Assembly: GCA_902729315.2 (NCBI GenBank)
Contig: LR746264.1
Span: 8,525,878 to 8,589,877, forward strand
Length of the DNA: 64,000 nt
Reading direction: 5' to 3'
Source: Spirodela intermedia
Taxonomy: Eukaryota > Streptophyta > Magnoliopsida > Alismatales > Araceae
In this document: in pieces, positions 48,251-59,877 of the stretch
Numbering within the stretch: position 1 is the stretch's first letter
How the letters are laid out: each line of letters opens with the position of its first letter
Made by a program: the position numbers and the translations under genes
Notes under the pieces: generated by a model
Databases searched by the model: none
Seen by the model: the letters and a program-made list of their open reading frames with translations, nothing else
Told to the model about the DNA's origin: nothing

Positions 48251-49351
48251 ATGACTACATCTATGCCTTCATCTTCATTTTCTTCATTTGAACACTCTAG
48301 GTTATACTTGGAGCTGCCAAATATTCTTATATAATTCAAACTAGATGGAAGAAATCCTTTTCAATAGGCTGAGTTTATTGAAGTAGTCCTAACAAGGAGA
48401 GGAAAATTAAATCATATTCATAAGTCAGCACTAAAACAAGTAGATCCTGGTTTCAAACTATGGAAAGAGGAAGACATAATTATTAAAACTTGATTATGGA
48501 GCACCATGACTACTGAGGTCAATGTAAATTATTTATTTTTATCAACTGCCATAGATATATAGGAGAAAATCAATAAAGCGTACTCAAAACAAGATGATGA
48601 GTTAGAAATTTTCAGAATCATCACTAAGTCATTGACCTTGAGTTAAGGTAGTAAATCTATTAAAGAATATGTCAATGAGCTAGTAGAATTATGAAGAGAG
48701 ATTGATAAAAACAAACTTATTATTACCAAAACTTCAAATGATACTATTTTCTTTCGAAACTATATTGAGAAAGATAGGGTATATAAATTTCTCACGGGGC
48801 TAAATGTAGAATTTGATTTGACAAAAGCTCAAATCTTAGCAAGAGAAAGAAAACTAAACCTTGAGGAAGTGATATCAATCATTTGAAATGAAGAAAGCAG
48901 AAGAAGCTTAATGCTCCAACCAAAAAATATGAATGTAGAAAATTCACCCTTTGTGATTAAACATAAGGATGAAAAAGGATTGATACAACCACCAAGATAT
49001 GAGGCAAAAAAGGGTGATTATAAGTATAATTTATGATGTATTTATTGTAGACAAGTTAGACATACTCATGACAGGTGTTATAACCTATATGAGAGACTAC
49101 ATACTAGTGGACATGCCCATTTGCTCACTACACAACCACATATAGATGGTCAAGTTCACATGATCAGTACACAACCACCATACGCCTCTATATCATTTGT
49201 GGGCAGCACCTCAGGAGATATAGAAAGTCTTAAAATTGAGATTGAGAAGCTGAAATCAATCATGGCACTCAACTCTTTTAATGGCTCAAGTAAGACTTGC
49301 TATATTGTGTTACAAGCCTCTTGTAATTCTATTTTGAAAAAAAAATCTTAG
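48251..49351 (+). pseudogene. copia gag remnant with zinc knuckle
   Basis: One continuous frame of about 366 codons without frameshift but with roughly ten stop codons. Gag-like segments include FKLDGRNPF, KSIKEYVNELVEL and LTGLNVEFDL, and the zinc knuckle is CIYCRQVRHTHDRC near 49035-49080. Most stops stand where Trp, Gln or Arg would be expected, so they look like C-to-T/G-to-A transitions. Confidence 0.85.
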
Positions 49352-49484
49352 AGGAGAAATGTGAAAATAGAGATCAAGGAGAATGTGGTAATTATGTCTT
49401 ACATTTATCTCTTAGAAGTCACTCAAAATTTAGATGAGGGAGAAAAAGAATTAACACCTTTATCTCACTCACCTACTCAAGAAC

Positions 49485-50998
49485 AAAACAATGATGACTC
49501 ACTGATTGCTCTTAGGAAAGAAAAAAGAAAGTGTTTTAGGAATCCTCAATATCTAATTTCAAATTAACATTATCATTGTCTTATAAAGCATTTCTTACTT
49601 CAATTGATGTTATTGAAATTTCATCAAATGTCTTTGAAGCATTACAAAATGTTAAATAGAAACATGCTATTGATGAAAAAATGTATGCATTAGAAAAAAG
49701 TTAGACATGGGAATTGGTACAACTACCTCAAAGAAAAAAAACTAATTAGCTACAAATAGATATTGACCATTAAATATAAACCAAATAGTATGATTGAGAG
49801 ATAGAAAATTAGACTAGTTGCAAAAAGATTTACTCAAACATATGGGATTGATTATTAGAAACTTTTGCCCTTGTTGTAAAAATGAATATTGTTAGGATTT
49901 TATTTTCATTATCAGTCCACTATAATTGAGAAATCTAATAACTTGATGTAAGAAATATTTTTCTTAATGGAGAGTTAGAAGAAGAAATTTACATGGAAAT
50001 TTCATTAGGATATGATAAAGGAAAAGATAAAGAAATTGTTTGTAAATTAAAAAAGGTACTTTATGATTTAAAATAATCACCTAGAGCATGGTATGAGAAG
50101 TTTACCAAAGTGATGTGTGATTTAGGGTACAAATAAAGCAATAGTGATCACACATTATTTATTAAACATTCATCTTCAAGGGGGATGACAACATTTTAGT
50201 TTATGTGGATGACATAATTGTAACAGGAGATGATAAATTTGAAAAGAACACTTGAAAAAGTATTTGCTCAAAGAATTTGATATTAAAATACTTAGAAGAT
50301 TGAGGTAATTTTTAGGAATGGAAATAATTTATTCAAAACAAGGTATATTTATTTCACAACACAAATATATTTAGATCTTCTTAAAGAAATGAGAAAATTA
50401 AGATGTAAACCAATGAACACTGCCATAGATCCAAAAAATAAACTTAATAATGTAGAGGAAAGTAAACCAATAGATGTGCATACATATCAAAGACTTGTAG
50501 GTAAATTAATTTATCTCTCTCATACATGTCCTGATATTTCTTATGCTGTCAGTACTCTTAGTCAATTTATACACTGTTCGAAAGAGATCTATTTATTTCC
50601 AATTGAAATAGTATTGTAATATTTTAAAGAAATAACAAGTAAAGGTATTTTATTTAAGAAGAACAATAATAAACTTGATGTTGAAGTTTATATAAATACA
50701 GATTATGCAAGGTGCATTATGGACCGATGCTCTACATCTGGATATTGTACATTTCTCAATGAAATTTTGATTACTTGGCACAGCAAAAAATAGCAAGTGG
50801 TAACAAGATCAAGTGTTGAGTATGAGTTTAGAGCAATGGCGCATGAAATTTGTGAAGTTTTATGAGTGAAAATAGTCCTAGAAGACTTGAGAGTTAAATG
50901 GATTCAATCCATCAAACTATATTGTGATAATAAGTCAGCCATCAGCATCGTGCATAATCCAGTCCAACATGATTGTACAAAACACATGGAGATAGACT
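49485..50998 (+). pseudogene. copia reverse transcriptase / RNase H remnant
   Basis: Translations in shifting frames give ALRKEKRKC (pre-RT linker), TWELVQLP, FAPVVKMNIVRILFSL, FLNGELEEEIYMEI, the catalytic YVDD at 50202-50213 (in VYVDDIIVTGDD), CSTSGYCTFL and DNKSAISIVHNPVQHD. Multiple stops and at least two frame changes make it non-functional. No integrase signature precedes it. Confidence 0.88.
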
Positions 50999-51120
50999 GA
51001 CATTTTATCAAAGAGAAACTTGATAAGAGGATTATTTGTACAGCTTATATAACATCTTATGAGCAGTTGACAGCAACATCTCATATTCAAGTTAGGACTG
51101 GATGACATCCATTCACCAAC

Positions 51121-51131
51121 TTGAGAGAGAA
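51121..51131 (+). other. Polypurine tract of copia element
   Basis: TTGAGAGAGAA immediately before the 3' LTR. Confidence 0.75.
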
Positions 51132-51352
51132 TGTTAGAAGACGACTTTCTATTTTTTCTAGGTAGATCCGGACCCGATTACAAAGGGCCTATAAATATGC
51201 TGTATTCGAGACACTTTAGGGTTAATGAAGGTTTTCTTTCCAACTTTACTTTTCCGTTCTCCTCTCTTCCTCTCTCCCTTACTATCTATGCCTTCTACGG
51301 TCCTCTCTCAAGGAGAGAAGAGGAAGGAGCCAGCAGGTCTGAGATTCTAACA
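51132..51352 (+). repeat. 3' LTR of copia element (221 bp)
   Basis: TG...CA ends with the same 8-bp inverted termini as the 5' LTR. It retains TATA-like CTATAAATAT at 51189-51198. Hand alignment to the 5' LTR gives about 20 mismatches over 177 positions. Confidence 0.95.
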
Positions 51353-51357
51353 TTAAT

Positions 51358-51940
51358 TGAGATGATCTTTTCCTATTCTTGTGGAGGTTAATAATTGGAC
51401 TCAACTCATGTCTTTTGCGCATTGTCAGGTTCCATTTCGATCTTCATCATAGTCAATACCACAAATTTCACATCCACTTATTTCCAACTTTTATCTGAAG
51501 GGTATGCACATATTTATATATATTTGCATAATCTAGGCTCAATTGTGAGATTAGGAGGCAGCATTTGAAGGGAGGGGAGTCAGATCGAATGATTCTGCCA
51601 GCCCAATCCGGTAGAGATAGAGGTCATGAGAGACGATCTGGCTGTTGAGTCGTATACGTACATTGAACATCGCTGAGTCCGTGAATACTAAGTATACGTA
51701 GATGATTCGTTAAGATCCTGTCGGAATGGAGGCCACGGCCGTCGATGAATCTAACGGGAATCGTCGTGAAAAGTCGCCGGCTGGAGGTCCCAAATCGTCA
51801 CAAAAGTCCCTCGAAACAGAAGAAACACTCGCTCGCCCAACGAGAGATGAATACGAGAATAATACAGAGATGCAAGAGGGCGAAGATCGAACGCCGGTCA
51901 TGGCGGGGGGGAGGCATCGGGGATTCAGGAGCGGAGAGGG
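51358..51940. other. Spacer between retroelement and CASP-like gene
   Basis: AT-rich to about 51540, then the 3' flank of the minus-strand CASP-like gene. No gene is seen. Confidence 0.5.
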
Positions 51941-52807
51941 TTACGTATAGTTGTGCCTGGAGAGCTTGAACCCGGAGACCAGCGCGGACATGGCGAGCAC
52001 CGCAAATGCGAAGAAGGTCATGGTGATGGAAGCGGAGGACGCGGTTGTGAAGGTGTTCTCCGCTCCCTCTCTCATGCGGTTGGTGATCGGAGCTGCTGCC
52101 GACAGCGCCGACATCAACAGGTAGGCAGCGACCTGATGAGGGAATCAAACTGTTATCGTCTTCTTCTTCTTCTTCTCATCCTTCTCCTTCATCCTTGAGG
52201 TGGAGGAGGGGATGGACTAAGATGGCAACCGAAGATTCATCCAAAACGGAAATGAAACATGCAGAGGTACCTGATCACCGGCGAAATCCGCGGTAGCTGT
52301 CGCCCGGGTCGGCGGCGAATCTTTCCTGCCGCTCGGTCGGAGAATTTGTAGGACGAGCTGCACCGTCGCGTAAACGAAGGCGAGGACGGAGATGGCCAGT
52401 AGGTACCTGATCAGTCGCAGAAATCACGGCAGGGCTCGAGTTGCTCAGTCTTACTGTTGTTTTGATTTGCCCATCTGATCCCGATGCGTCGACTCGATCG
52501 TAATCTGAGGGAGGGGGAAGGGAGGGAGGGAGGGAGTGACTGGAACCCTAAGCAATCACCTGTACTCTTGATACTTGTCGAAGTCCCTCCAATCTCCATG
52601 TTTATTGGAGGCCATGACGACGAACGCGAGTGCCGAGAAGACCCACGCCAGAACGCGCAGGACCAGGCAAGCCATCTCCAGGTATCCCTCTCTCTTCCAC
52701 CGGCGCAGCACCGACATGACCGCCGGATCTTCGACGTCGGCGTTTAGAGGGTTAACTGCTGCCGACGGCGGCACAGATTTGTCGTTGCCCTTTGCACAGA
52801 GCGCCAT
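51941..52807 (-). CDS. CASP-like membrane protein, subfamily 4B type
   Basis: Four-helix plasma-membrane protein related to Casparian-strip scaffold proteins. Exons on the minus strand: 52560-52807, 52271-52406, 51941-52132; 191 residues from ATG (MALCAKGNDKSVPPSAAVNP). Predicted membrane segments lie near 42-65, 84-104, 129-145 and 165-182. The family's conserved Arg in helix 1 (VLRVLAWVF) and Asp before helix 3 (ADFAGDQVAAYLL) are present. The extracellular loop NKHGDWRDFDKYQEYR and the MREGAENTF segment are typical of CASPL4 proteins. Family members may organise membrane domains; a role for this copy is unknown. An upstream TTG-initiated extension to 52885 is disregarded. Confidence 0.94.
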
Positions 52808-54193
52808 CTTCCCTCCTTTCCTGTCCCCAGGCCAAGAGAAGCAGAAGATGACAGAGGGTGACGGAGATCCGAAGATGGCAGACAATACGGAACGTCTACT
52901 TGCTTCGATCTTTCGTCTTGTGAAAGTAAGAACAGATTCACGCCCTCAATTGAGCCACTTACTCCACCACGGAAACTCAAGCAAGGGCCATCGAGTTGCT
53001 TCTGATCTGGCTTCACGCTAGGGCCGCCATGTCGGGAGAAGATTCGACAGCTGCGGGATGGGTACGTTGAGGTCGGTGAACGCAGACCCGTCAGAAACGG
53101 CGAGTGGGTGGAGCCGCGACGTCCAATGGATTTTGCTCATATACCTCCAACATATTGCAGCTTGGCAGAGTTAGCCTTCGATAAATTATTGCGTTGTTAA
53201 CCCTAAAGTGGGCTCTCCATTGAGAATGTCCTAAAAATTCCTAATAATTAATCTGGCCCGGAGTTCTTTATGGAAGACAAATCGTGTCACCACAGCAAGA
53301 TCCACACGTGGCCAGTACCAAATCCTTCCCTTAAGAAATGGATTAGATGGTTTCAACGCTAGGTTGGGAACCCCACCCCGATTTTAGCAAGTTCGGAATA
53401 TATATATAATCAATTATTATCGACAGATTATTGGATTGGACCATTCGAAAAGCTCTGATAATTTTGGAAATACCTGCTCTATTAATTGTGAATTGACTTA
53501 TGGGATTAATCGTGCGGATAATATAAATGAAGAACAGATCCTACAAGAACGAGCACAACGTGATTCGTTCTTATATTATTACGTTATCGAAGTGACAATG
53601 AATGCCGTAGGCGCCTGTGCAATAACATTTTTGATTCATTACCGCCAACATGAAAGTACTCTGAAATTTATCTTGTTGGGTCAACGGCCGCGTGAGTACG
53701 CGACCTTCCGTGGGCCCAAGCGTTACGTAATTTAAGGTCGAGGCAGAGTGGTCTTTGGAGAGCCACAGTACATATCTAGAAATGTGCTGAGACATTAAGA
53801 TAATCGTTCTGGAGGTAAGAACCCACATGACTTGGGTCCAAGAACTAGATGTTTGACCTAAACGTCGAGTGGTGGTGATGAGTCGTCTATCCACTGCAGC
53901 ACACGTGGAATTCTGATGTATCGAAAATTTATTGGAGACTTTCGAATCATTGAATGTATGGCATGTGCGCTGCTGATTTTCATAAGATACTACTCAATCG
54001 CTCTGTAGTTGATCATCCAGAGCTCTTTATCTTGAAAAGATAATACCTGATGATTGTAGGTCGCACTCTGTCCGTGCGTTGTTCAAAAATCCAAAGCCCG
54101 CCCCTTCTTTTGCGTTCTAATTTGTGTCAACGATCACAATCGTGGGGTTCATTCGACACCATCGTCATGGTCTGAACCACTCGTACATATTAC

Positions 54194-54230
<37 letters not shown>

Positions 54231-55149
54231 CGAGACACAGTAGAGACCGTAAATGAAGACCTTGATGTTCCGCTGCTTCTTCTTCTTCCTGCCTCCACTC
54301 TCCATTTTCACTTGCTGGGATTTTGGATGACCGAGTATTTTATATTTTGCGTGCAATGGGATCCCTCTCCAGAATAATTCTCGACTCCTACACTTTCGGC
54401 GGAAGGCTTTATGATCACCCATACAATCTTTTACCCATCAATGCAAGAATCTCGCCTAATGTCATAAAAACTGTAGAAAATCAATGGGGCCACAAGTGGA
54501 ATCATCTGCCTGAGAACACGAGTATCTTCTACTTGCTGACAATCAATATAGGCCGATCGGTGAGACTTCGTCTGGTGAACCTTGTTTCTTCCGTCAATGT
54601 CCAAAGGTCATTTCAAAATGGCGGGGCCGCGATAGGCCGACATGTCATATGGTTCAAGATTGAAAGGTATAGGTTCATTCTGTGATTGAATGAACGAATC
54701 CGCAGCGATCTTTACCAGTTGAGTTGGGCGAGCTAATTATTGAATACAAAAAGGCAGATTTCTTGGTGGGCAATCTGGTGTGCAAGATTGGACCACGTGG
54801 TGTTGGAGACGATCACGAACAGCTCAAACCCACCCAGAGAGCTGAGAAAGCCACGCTGGATGTTGTTGATGCCCGAATTATCCCTCCCTCTTAATCGATG
54901 GCGATGCGGGACGGGAAGATAGAGCTGGTCCGAAGCCGTCCGTCTTCATCATCATTCCCTGTTCCTCCTAATCCATCTCTCCTGGTCTGCTATTTCGAGG
55001 AAACCGGGATGCCCCGCAAACACTAGCACCCTCTGGTTCCCTTCCGTTCCGTCTTAGCGGCTCTCCTTCGTTATTCCCTCGAAGTTTGGGAAGAGAGATG
55101 AAATGAATGCTGCTTACGGTGGTGGCGGGTGGCGGGTAGCTGTTGCCTT
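52808..55149. other. Intergenic region between CASP-like and PP2C genes
   Basis: About 2.3 kb with a GA tract at about 54199-54229. Frames at 53436-53735 and 54323-54685 are moderately long but match nothing I recognise. No RNA gene or transposon ends were detected. Confidence 0.5.
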
Positions 55150-55156
55150 TATAAAC
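55150..55156 (+). promoter_or_regulatory. TATA box of PP2C gene
   Basis: TATAAAC in GCCTTTATAAACCTTC, about 90 bp upstream of the PP2C ATG. Confidence 0.65.
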
Positions 55157-55240
55157 CTTCAAGCCTGCGCCTCCTGACTCGGTTCAGATACATAGGAATC
55201 ATTGCGCGCCGGTGCGCGGGGAGCGAAAACCGAGGAGAAG

Positions 55241-57284
55241 ATGAGAGGGGGCTGCGGTTTAGGAAGAAGAGTAACAGAGGAAGAAGAGGAAGAAGAATTC
55301 TACGATAATGGAGTGGCCCGCTTGAGGGTCGAAGGGTCGTGTAGGTTAGTCTCCATGCACACGCAGCAAGGCCGTAAGGGGGTCAACCAGGACGCCATGA
55401 CTCTATGGAAGGTACCCTTGCGCTCAGGTCCAACGGGGGTCACGTATGCTTTTGTTCTCTGAATATCACGATCTGCAGACGATTTAACAGCGATCACGCG
55501 GTTTACAGGACTTCACCGGCGAGAAGGACACAATCTTCTGCGGAGTCTTCGACGGCCACGGTCCTCTGGGCCATCGAGTCGCCCGCCACGTCCGTGATGT
55601 CCTACCCGTGAAGCTCTCCGAGAAGTATCACTCGCTCCAGCTACCCGGAGCAGACAGCCTCTTCGCTGCCTGCGCCGAGGAAGAGGACGATGATGGAGGC
55701 GGCGACCTCAACGGAAGCGGCAGCGTTTATCGGTATTTCTCGTCGTGGAAGGCGGGTTTCTTGAAGGCGTTCAAGGAGGTGGACGATCAGCTCTGTCGGG
55801 GCGCCAATATTGATTGCATCTGCAGTGGAACCACGGCCGTCTCCGTGGTAAAACAGGTTCGACGTCCTCCACAGAGCTTCTCTTTTTAGAAAATAGCCCA
55901 ATTTATACTTTCTTAGAGAAATGGCATCGTAATTTATACTGTGCTCGATGTGATTTGCCATTTCTGGCTCCATATCTCTGCGTCTAGTAATTCGTAGAAT
56001 TCAAATATTAATTCTGGTTGAAAAAATTATTTCCTCTGGATCGCCAAAAATGCAGCTCCTGACAGTTGTTCTTCGCCCTTCTTTTGTGAATCAGAATGAT
56101 CACCTGATGATCGCCAACTTGGGAGATTCCCGGGCCGTTCTGTGCACCCGAGACGACTCAAACCAGCTCTCTCCCATCCAACTCACTGTCGACCTGAAGC
56201 CGAACCTGCCGAGTAAGTTCCTCCGATGTTCCGTCATCTCCTCTCTGTCTTCCTCCCCTCGTTCTTATCGATCGGTTCTTACGCTGAGATCGTTCTTCTG
56301 ATGATAACCCAGATGAAGCCTCGAGGATTATGAAGTGCAAGGGAAGGGTTTTTGCCCTAGAGGAGGAGCCGGAGGTCCACCGGGTGTGGCTGCCGGACGA
56401 GAACTGCCCAGGGCTCGCCATGGCAAGGGCCTTCGGAGACTTCTGCCTCAAGGAATTCGGCATCATCTCTACACCGCAGGTCACCTATCGGAAGCTCACC
56501 GAGAGGGACGAGTTCGTGGTGCTGGCCACCGATGGGGTAGGGTAGAAACCGTCTGTTGATAATCTTACATGACCCAGATCGATCGTATCTGAATTAGGCT
56601 ATCATATTCTTTCATGCTGCATGTTAAATCTCATGACTGATTTCATCTGATATTACACTTCTCTAGATTACCATAGGATTAATAATATGGGAAAAGTTTG
56701 CTTATCCTTGACAAATTTTGAATTAAATGAGATGATTCTGATTAAGATTGTTCTATTTCCGAAGCAACAGGTGAATTCTCATCAACCTTTCTCTGATTTA
56801 TAGCCACAGAAAAATCCGGCTGCCGTTGAGAATACCCAGCATTGATGTTTGGATATACTGAGTTATTGCTTTCGTTGATCATGGGGTTTGACATGGGTGG
56901 CAGGTTTGGGATGTGCTGTCAAACGAGGAGGTCGTCAAGATAGTGTCCTCCGCGAGAAGGCGCTCCGAAGCGGCCAAGAAGTTGGTGAAGAAGGCCGTCC
57001 GTGCGTGGGAGATCAAGCACCCGATGTCAAGGATCGACGACTGCGCCGTCGTATGCCTCTTCCTGAAACCGGAGCCGGGTGCTCAAGTGGACGGCGGGAA
57101 GAGATATCGAGATCTGTCCACATCCGGGAGCTTTACGACGGCGATGAACGGGGGAGCCTCCAAGTCCTTCGACCGCACCAAGGAAGTTGGAGTAGGGGAG
57201 GAGTGGAGGCCCCTGGACAGTGTGAGGGCGAATTCACGCTTCGCTGGGCTACTGAAGAGTTGCAGCGGCAGGCAGGTTGGGTAG
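55241..57284 (+). CDS. Protein phosphatase 2C (clade E-like)
   Basis: Mn/Mg-dependent Ser/Thr phosphatase. Exons: 55241-55411, 55509-55856, 56095-56212, 56313-56536, 56904-57284; 413 residues from ATG (MRGGCGLGRR). After an acidic Glu run, motif GVNQDAM supplies a metal-binding Asp. FCGVFDGHGPLGH is the core DGH motif, followed by SGTTAVSVVKQ and ANLGDSRAVL. AMARAFGDFCLKEFGI and LATDG|VWDVLSN (Asp at an exon junction) and RIDDCAVV complete the metal site. All catalytic residues seem present. The C-terminal Ser/Arg-rich tail after about residue 345 is variable. The short N-terminus before the catalytic core suits clade E-type PP2Cs; it is not an ABA co-receptor (clade A) by motif context. The exact substrate is unknown. 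Confidence 0.94.
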
Positions 57285-59114
57285 TGATCAGGCAGCTGAT
57301 AACCCCAAAACGAAACCTTTATGGACGCATGTGGGGAGAGAAGATCCACCTGTAAATCCGCCTGATTCCAGATAGAATCCCCGAACCAATTCCGTCTTTC
57401 CGAAGTTCTATGACACTCGTGGGGTTCTAGAGGGGCTTTCCGTATGGATTTTCCTTTTTCACGTACACGCTGTCGTAGGTCCCCGTGTATATCGACAATA
57501 TCAAGAAAGAACAAGGTGAGGAGCTCGAAAGGAAAACAGAAAATGGGTTCTGCGTGTCTCTGTGTTTGTGTGTGTGTGTGTGTGACTCTGTGAGCTCCAA
57601 GAAGGTTCTTATCGAGAAAGGCCTTGGCAGGAATAAACCAATACGTCCTTCCCCCGCTCCCCCTTCTTCCATCGATCCTCCTCCCAATGGAACAGAGACG
57701 ACGACTCAGAAACGGCCCTTCTTATCTCTGTGAAGCATGGATCCCACCGAAGTAAACAGAGCGAGGTCGTTAGGACGAGCTCGTCGAAACCTTGGATCTG
57801 GGTCGACAGCCCTGCAACGCTTCCGCCAACCACAAGACCACCGAAAGCCGATGCCGCCCGCATCCATTTCGGATCGGCCAGCAGCCTTGTCCTTGTTTAC
57901 ACATGTGCTCGTTCTGAAAGCTTGTCTTGAGCTCCGACCGAATCAAAAGATCATTCAAGTCTCTGTTCCCCAACGTTTGGGTCAGATCTGAAGGCCAATA
58001 GCCGCTGAAACCCATTTCTATTCTCATGTGATTGTCTTGCAGTGACACGACCGAATCTGAGTTTCATATGGTATCCAACGAGAAGCTTATTTTTTGGGCT
58101 TTTCCTCCTGAACAAGGCCAAGTCCGGGTTCATTCTAAATTATTCATGCGGGCCACCAGGCCGGTCAGGTCTACGAGAGTAGCTGCCTTAGCCGGAATCC
58201 ATGGAAATATTAATCTAGTGCCGTAAGCCGTCGTTTGTATTAGGAGTAGACCCCTACTCCACGGGTGCAACTCCAACCTCTCTCTCTCTCTCTCTCTCGC
58301 TCTCTCTCTCTCTCTAGCGGACCCACACACACACGCGGCTTTCCACATTACAATAAATGGCCGCCATTTATAATAAGAACGAGGAAAGAACTCACTTACG
58401 TATGTGAATAAGGTATGATAGTCGTGTGAATTATGGTGAGAGGATTCTTTTTCAGCAGATCAAATCCCAGTTTCCTATATCCCTGGAACTTGGGAGCGCC
58501 AGAAGTAACAATAGAATGAGAAAATAATGCATGAAGCTAATGATTTTGATCCGCCATCGACTATCCAATTCCAGTATAACCCTAAAATATGACATGAAAA
58601 ATGGAAGTTATCAAGATTTCTGACAAATAGAATAGTCACAATATCGACGGAATAATCTAGAATTAAATTATCATATATTATAATATATATCCTGCATTCA
58701 TACCTTCGTTAGATGAAACTATTTACAGGCATTTTCCTAGACTTAATCAGCACATTTAACTCCCGGTGCATCAAGTTATGCATGATTACACCCTTTCTAA
58801 AGAAAAATGTGAGATTTTGTGTCACAAGAACTCACTTTCATATGGTATTATCGCATGTATTACCAAGGCTATCCATGAAGAAATGCGGAACGTTGGTCGA
58901 GAATTGATCCGGCAAAATATCAACACCATACAGTTCACCTTGTAATGGGTAGTTCGTACCCGCAGATTTAGATCAGGCACGAGGCTCCTCGTTCTGCCCT
59001 TCGTCTTCCTGGGTTCTTTAATGCTACATAGCCCATGCGACTTCCACGGAGAAATCGTTCAAAGAAAAACTGAGCTCTACAGATGCGTTAGCATGCTTTC
59101 ATCCATGGTGATCG
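57285..59114. other. Intergenic region with several microsatellites
   Basis: GT run at about 57567-57582, CT tract at about 58279-58314, and an AC run at about 58322-58335. The part from 58560 is AT-rich. No recognisable coding sequence. Confidence 0.6.
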
Positions 59115-59621
59115 CTACATGAAATTACCCTTGCCCCCAGGGCTCCCTCTCCCTTCTCTCTGGGCTCGACTGCAGACCTGCGGCTGACGGGTCCTCTCTG
59201 GGATGCTCTCTAAGTGTGGACGCCATTCCGCTATTCGGCTGCTCCGACGCCGGTGGGCCGGCTTCCGCTCCGACAGGTTCTCCTCGGCGGCGGCCGAGGG
59301 CTCGTTGACCTTCGTGGAGATATTCTGGGTTTTCCTCTTCTTCTTCGTATTCTTCCTCTCCGGAAGGGATGCCCTCGGGATCAGGAAGTAGATGGTACCT
59401 CGCTCGAGGATCGACTCCGGCGAGACGACGAGAATCCGCCGCCCTTCGCCCTCAGAGGACGGCCTGCTCAGGACGTGGTCGGGGTTCGCCCGCAGGATCT
59501 CGCCGGCGGTGACCGGTCGGCAAAACTCCTCCACCTGCCCGTTGAGATGGACGATCCGTGCGACATCCAGAACCCCGAATGGAAGAACGCAGGCCAAGCA
59601 GCACCTGAGGCTGTTGCCCAT
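59115..59621 (-). CDS. DUF4228-type small protein with N-myristoylation motif
   Basis: 168 residues, intronless, ATG at 59619-59621. The N-terminus MGNSLRCCLACVLP gives a Gly-2 myristoylation context with adjacent cysteines for palmitoylation, as in plant DUF4228 proteins. The conserved core continues VARIVHLNGQVEEFCRPVTA, GEILRANPDHVL and ESILERGTIYFLIP. A basic Lys/Arg stretch near 110-120 and a Ser/Arg-rich tail follow. The family is stress- and pathogen-responsive in expression studies but biochemically undefined. A TATA-like element on the minus strand lies at 59870-59877, about 250 bp upstream. The frame is open further upstream, but only without an ATG before the TATA region, so the MGN start is preferred. 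Confidence 0.9.
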   Translation of the reverse strand: MGNSLRCCLACVLPFGVLDVARIVHLNGQVEEFCRPVTAGEILRANPDHVLSRPSSEGEGRRILVVSPESILERGTIYFLIPRASLPERKNTKKKRKTQNISTKVNEPSAAAEENLSERKPAHRRRSSRIAEWRPHLESIPERTRQPQVCSRAQREGRGSPGGKGNFM

Positions 59622-59869
59622 CTCTTCTTTCTCTCTCTCTCTCTCTCTCTCTACTGTCCTCCCCTTCCTCTTAACCAGACCTCCGGAGGGGAGAGGGCAA
59701 GCCTTATAGGAGGCGTCCAGCGTGAACAACGAGCCACAATAGTGTGAGAGACGGGCCACGCCGGGAAGATGACGGAAGGCCTTCATGTGGGCCGGGGGCT
59801 GCTCCCCACTTCCATATTTTTCAATCACGCGAATTAAACGCGGCTCCTCTCCAGTGGGTTCGGCGTGTC

Positions 59870-59877
59870 TATATATT
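59870..59877 (-). promoter_or_regulatory. TATA-like element of DUF4228-type gene
   Basis: AATATATA on the minus strand, about 250 bp upstream of the MGN start codon. Confidence 0.5.

Larger units (their letters stand above)
47728..51357 (+). mobile_element. Degenerate Ty1/copia LTR retrotransposon with target-site duplication
   Basis: Complete insertion outline: 5-bp duplication TTAAT at 47728-47732 and 51353-51357 flanks LTRs at 47733-47909 and 51132-51352. A primer-binding site for initiator Met tRNA and a purine tract border the internal region. The internal part (about 3.2 kb) holds a gag remnant followed directly by reverse transcriptase and RNase H remnants, an order typical of copia. 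Protease and integrase are absent, and many stop codons make it non-autonomous. It is an ordinary plant retroelement, strongly AT-biased compared with neighbouring genes. Confidence 0.95.

Noticed and set aside
53436-53735. 99-codon frame in the CASP-like/PP2C spacer; considered as an organelle-DNA insertion
   Set aside because: No plastid or mitochondrial protein is recognised and no boundaries are seen.
54165-54422. 85-codon minus-strand frame including a GA/CT tract
   Set aside because: Half of it is the translated microsatellite and the rest has no recognised motif.
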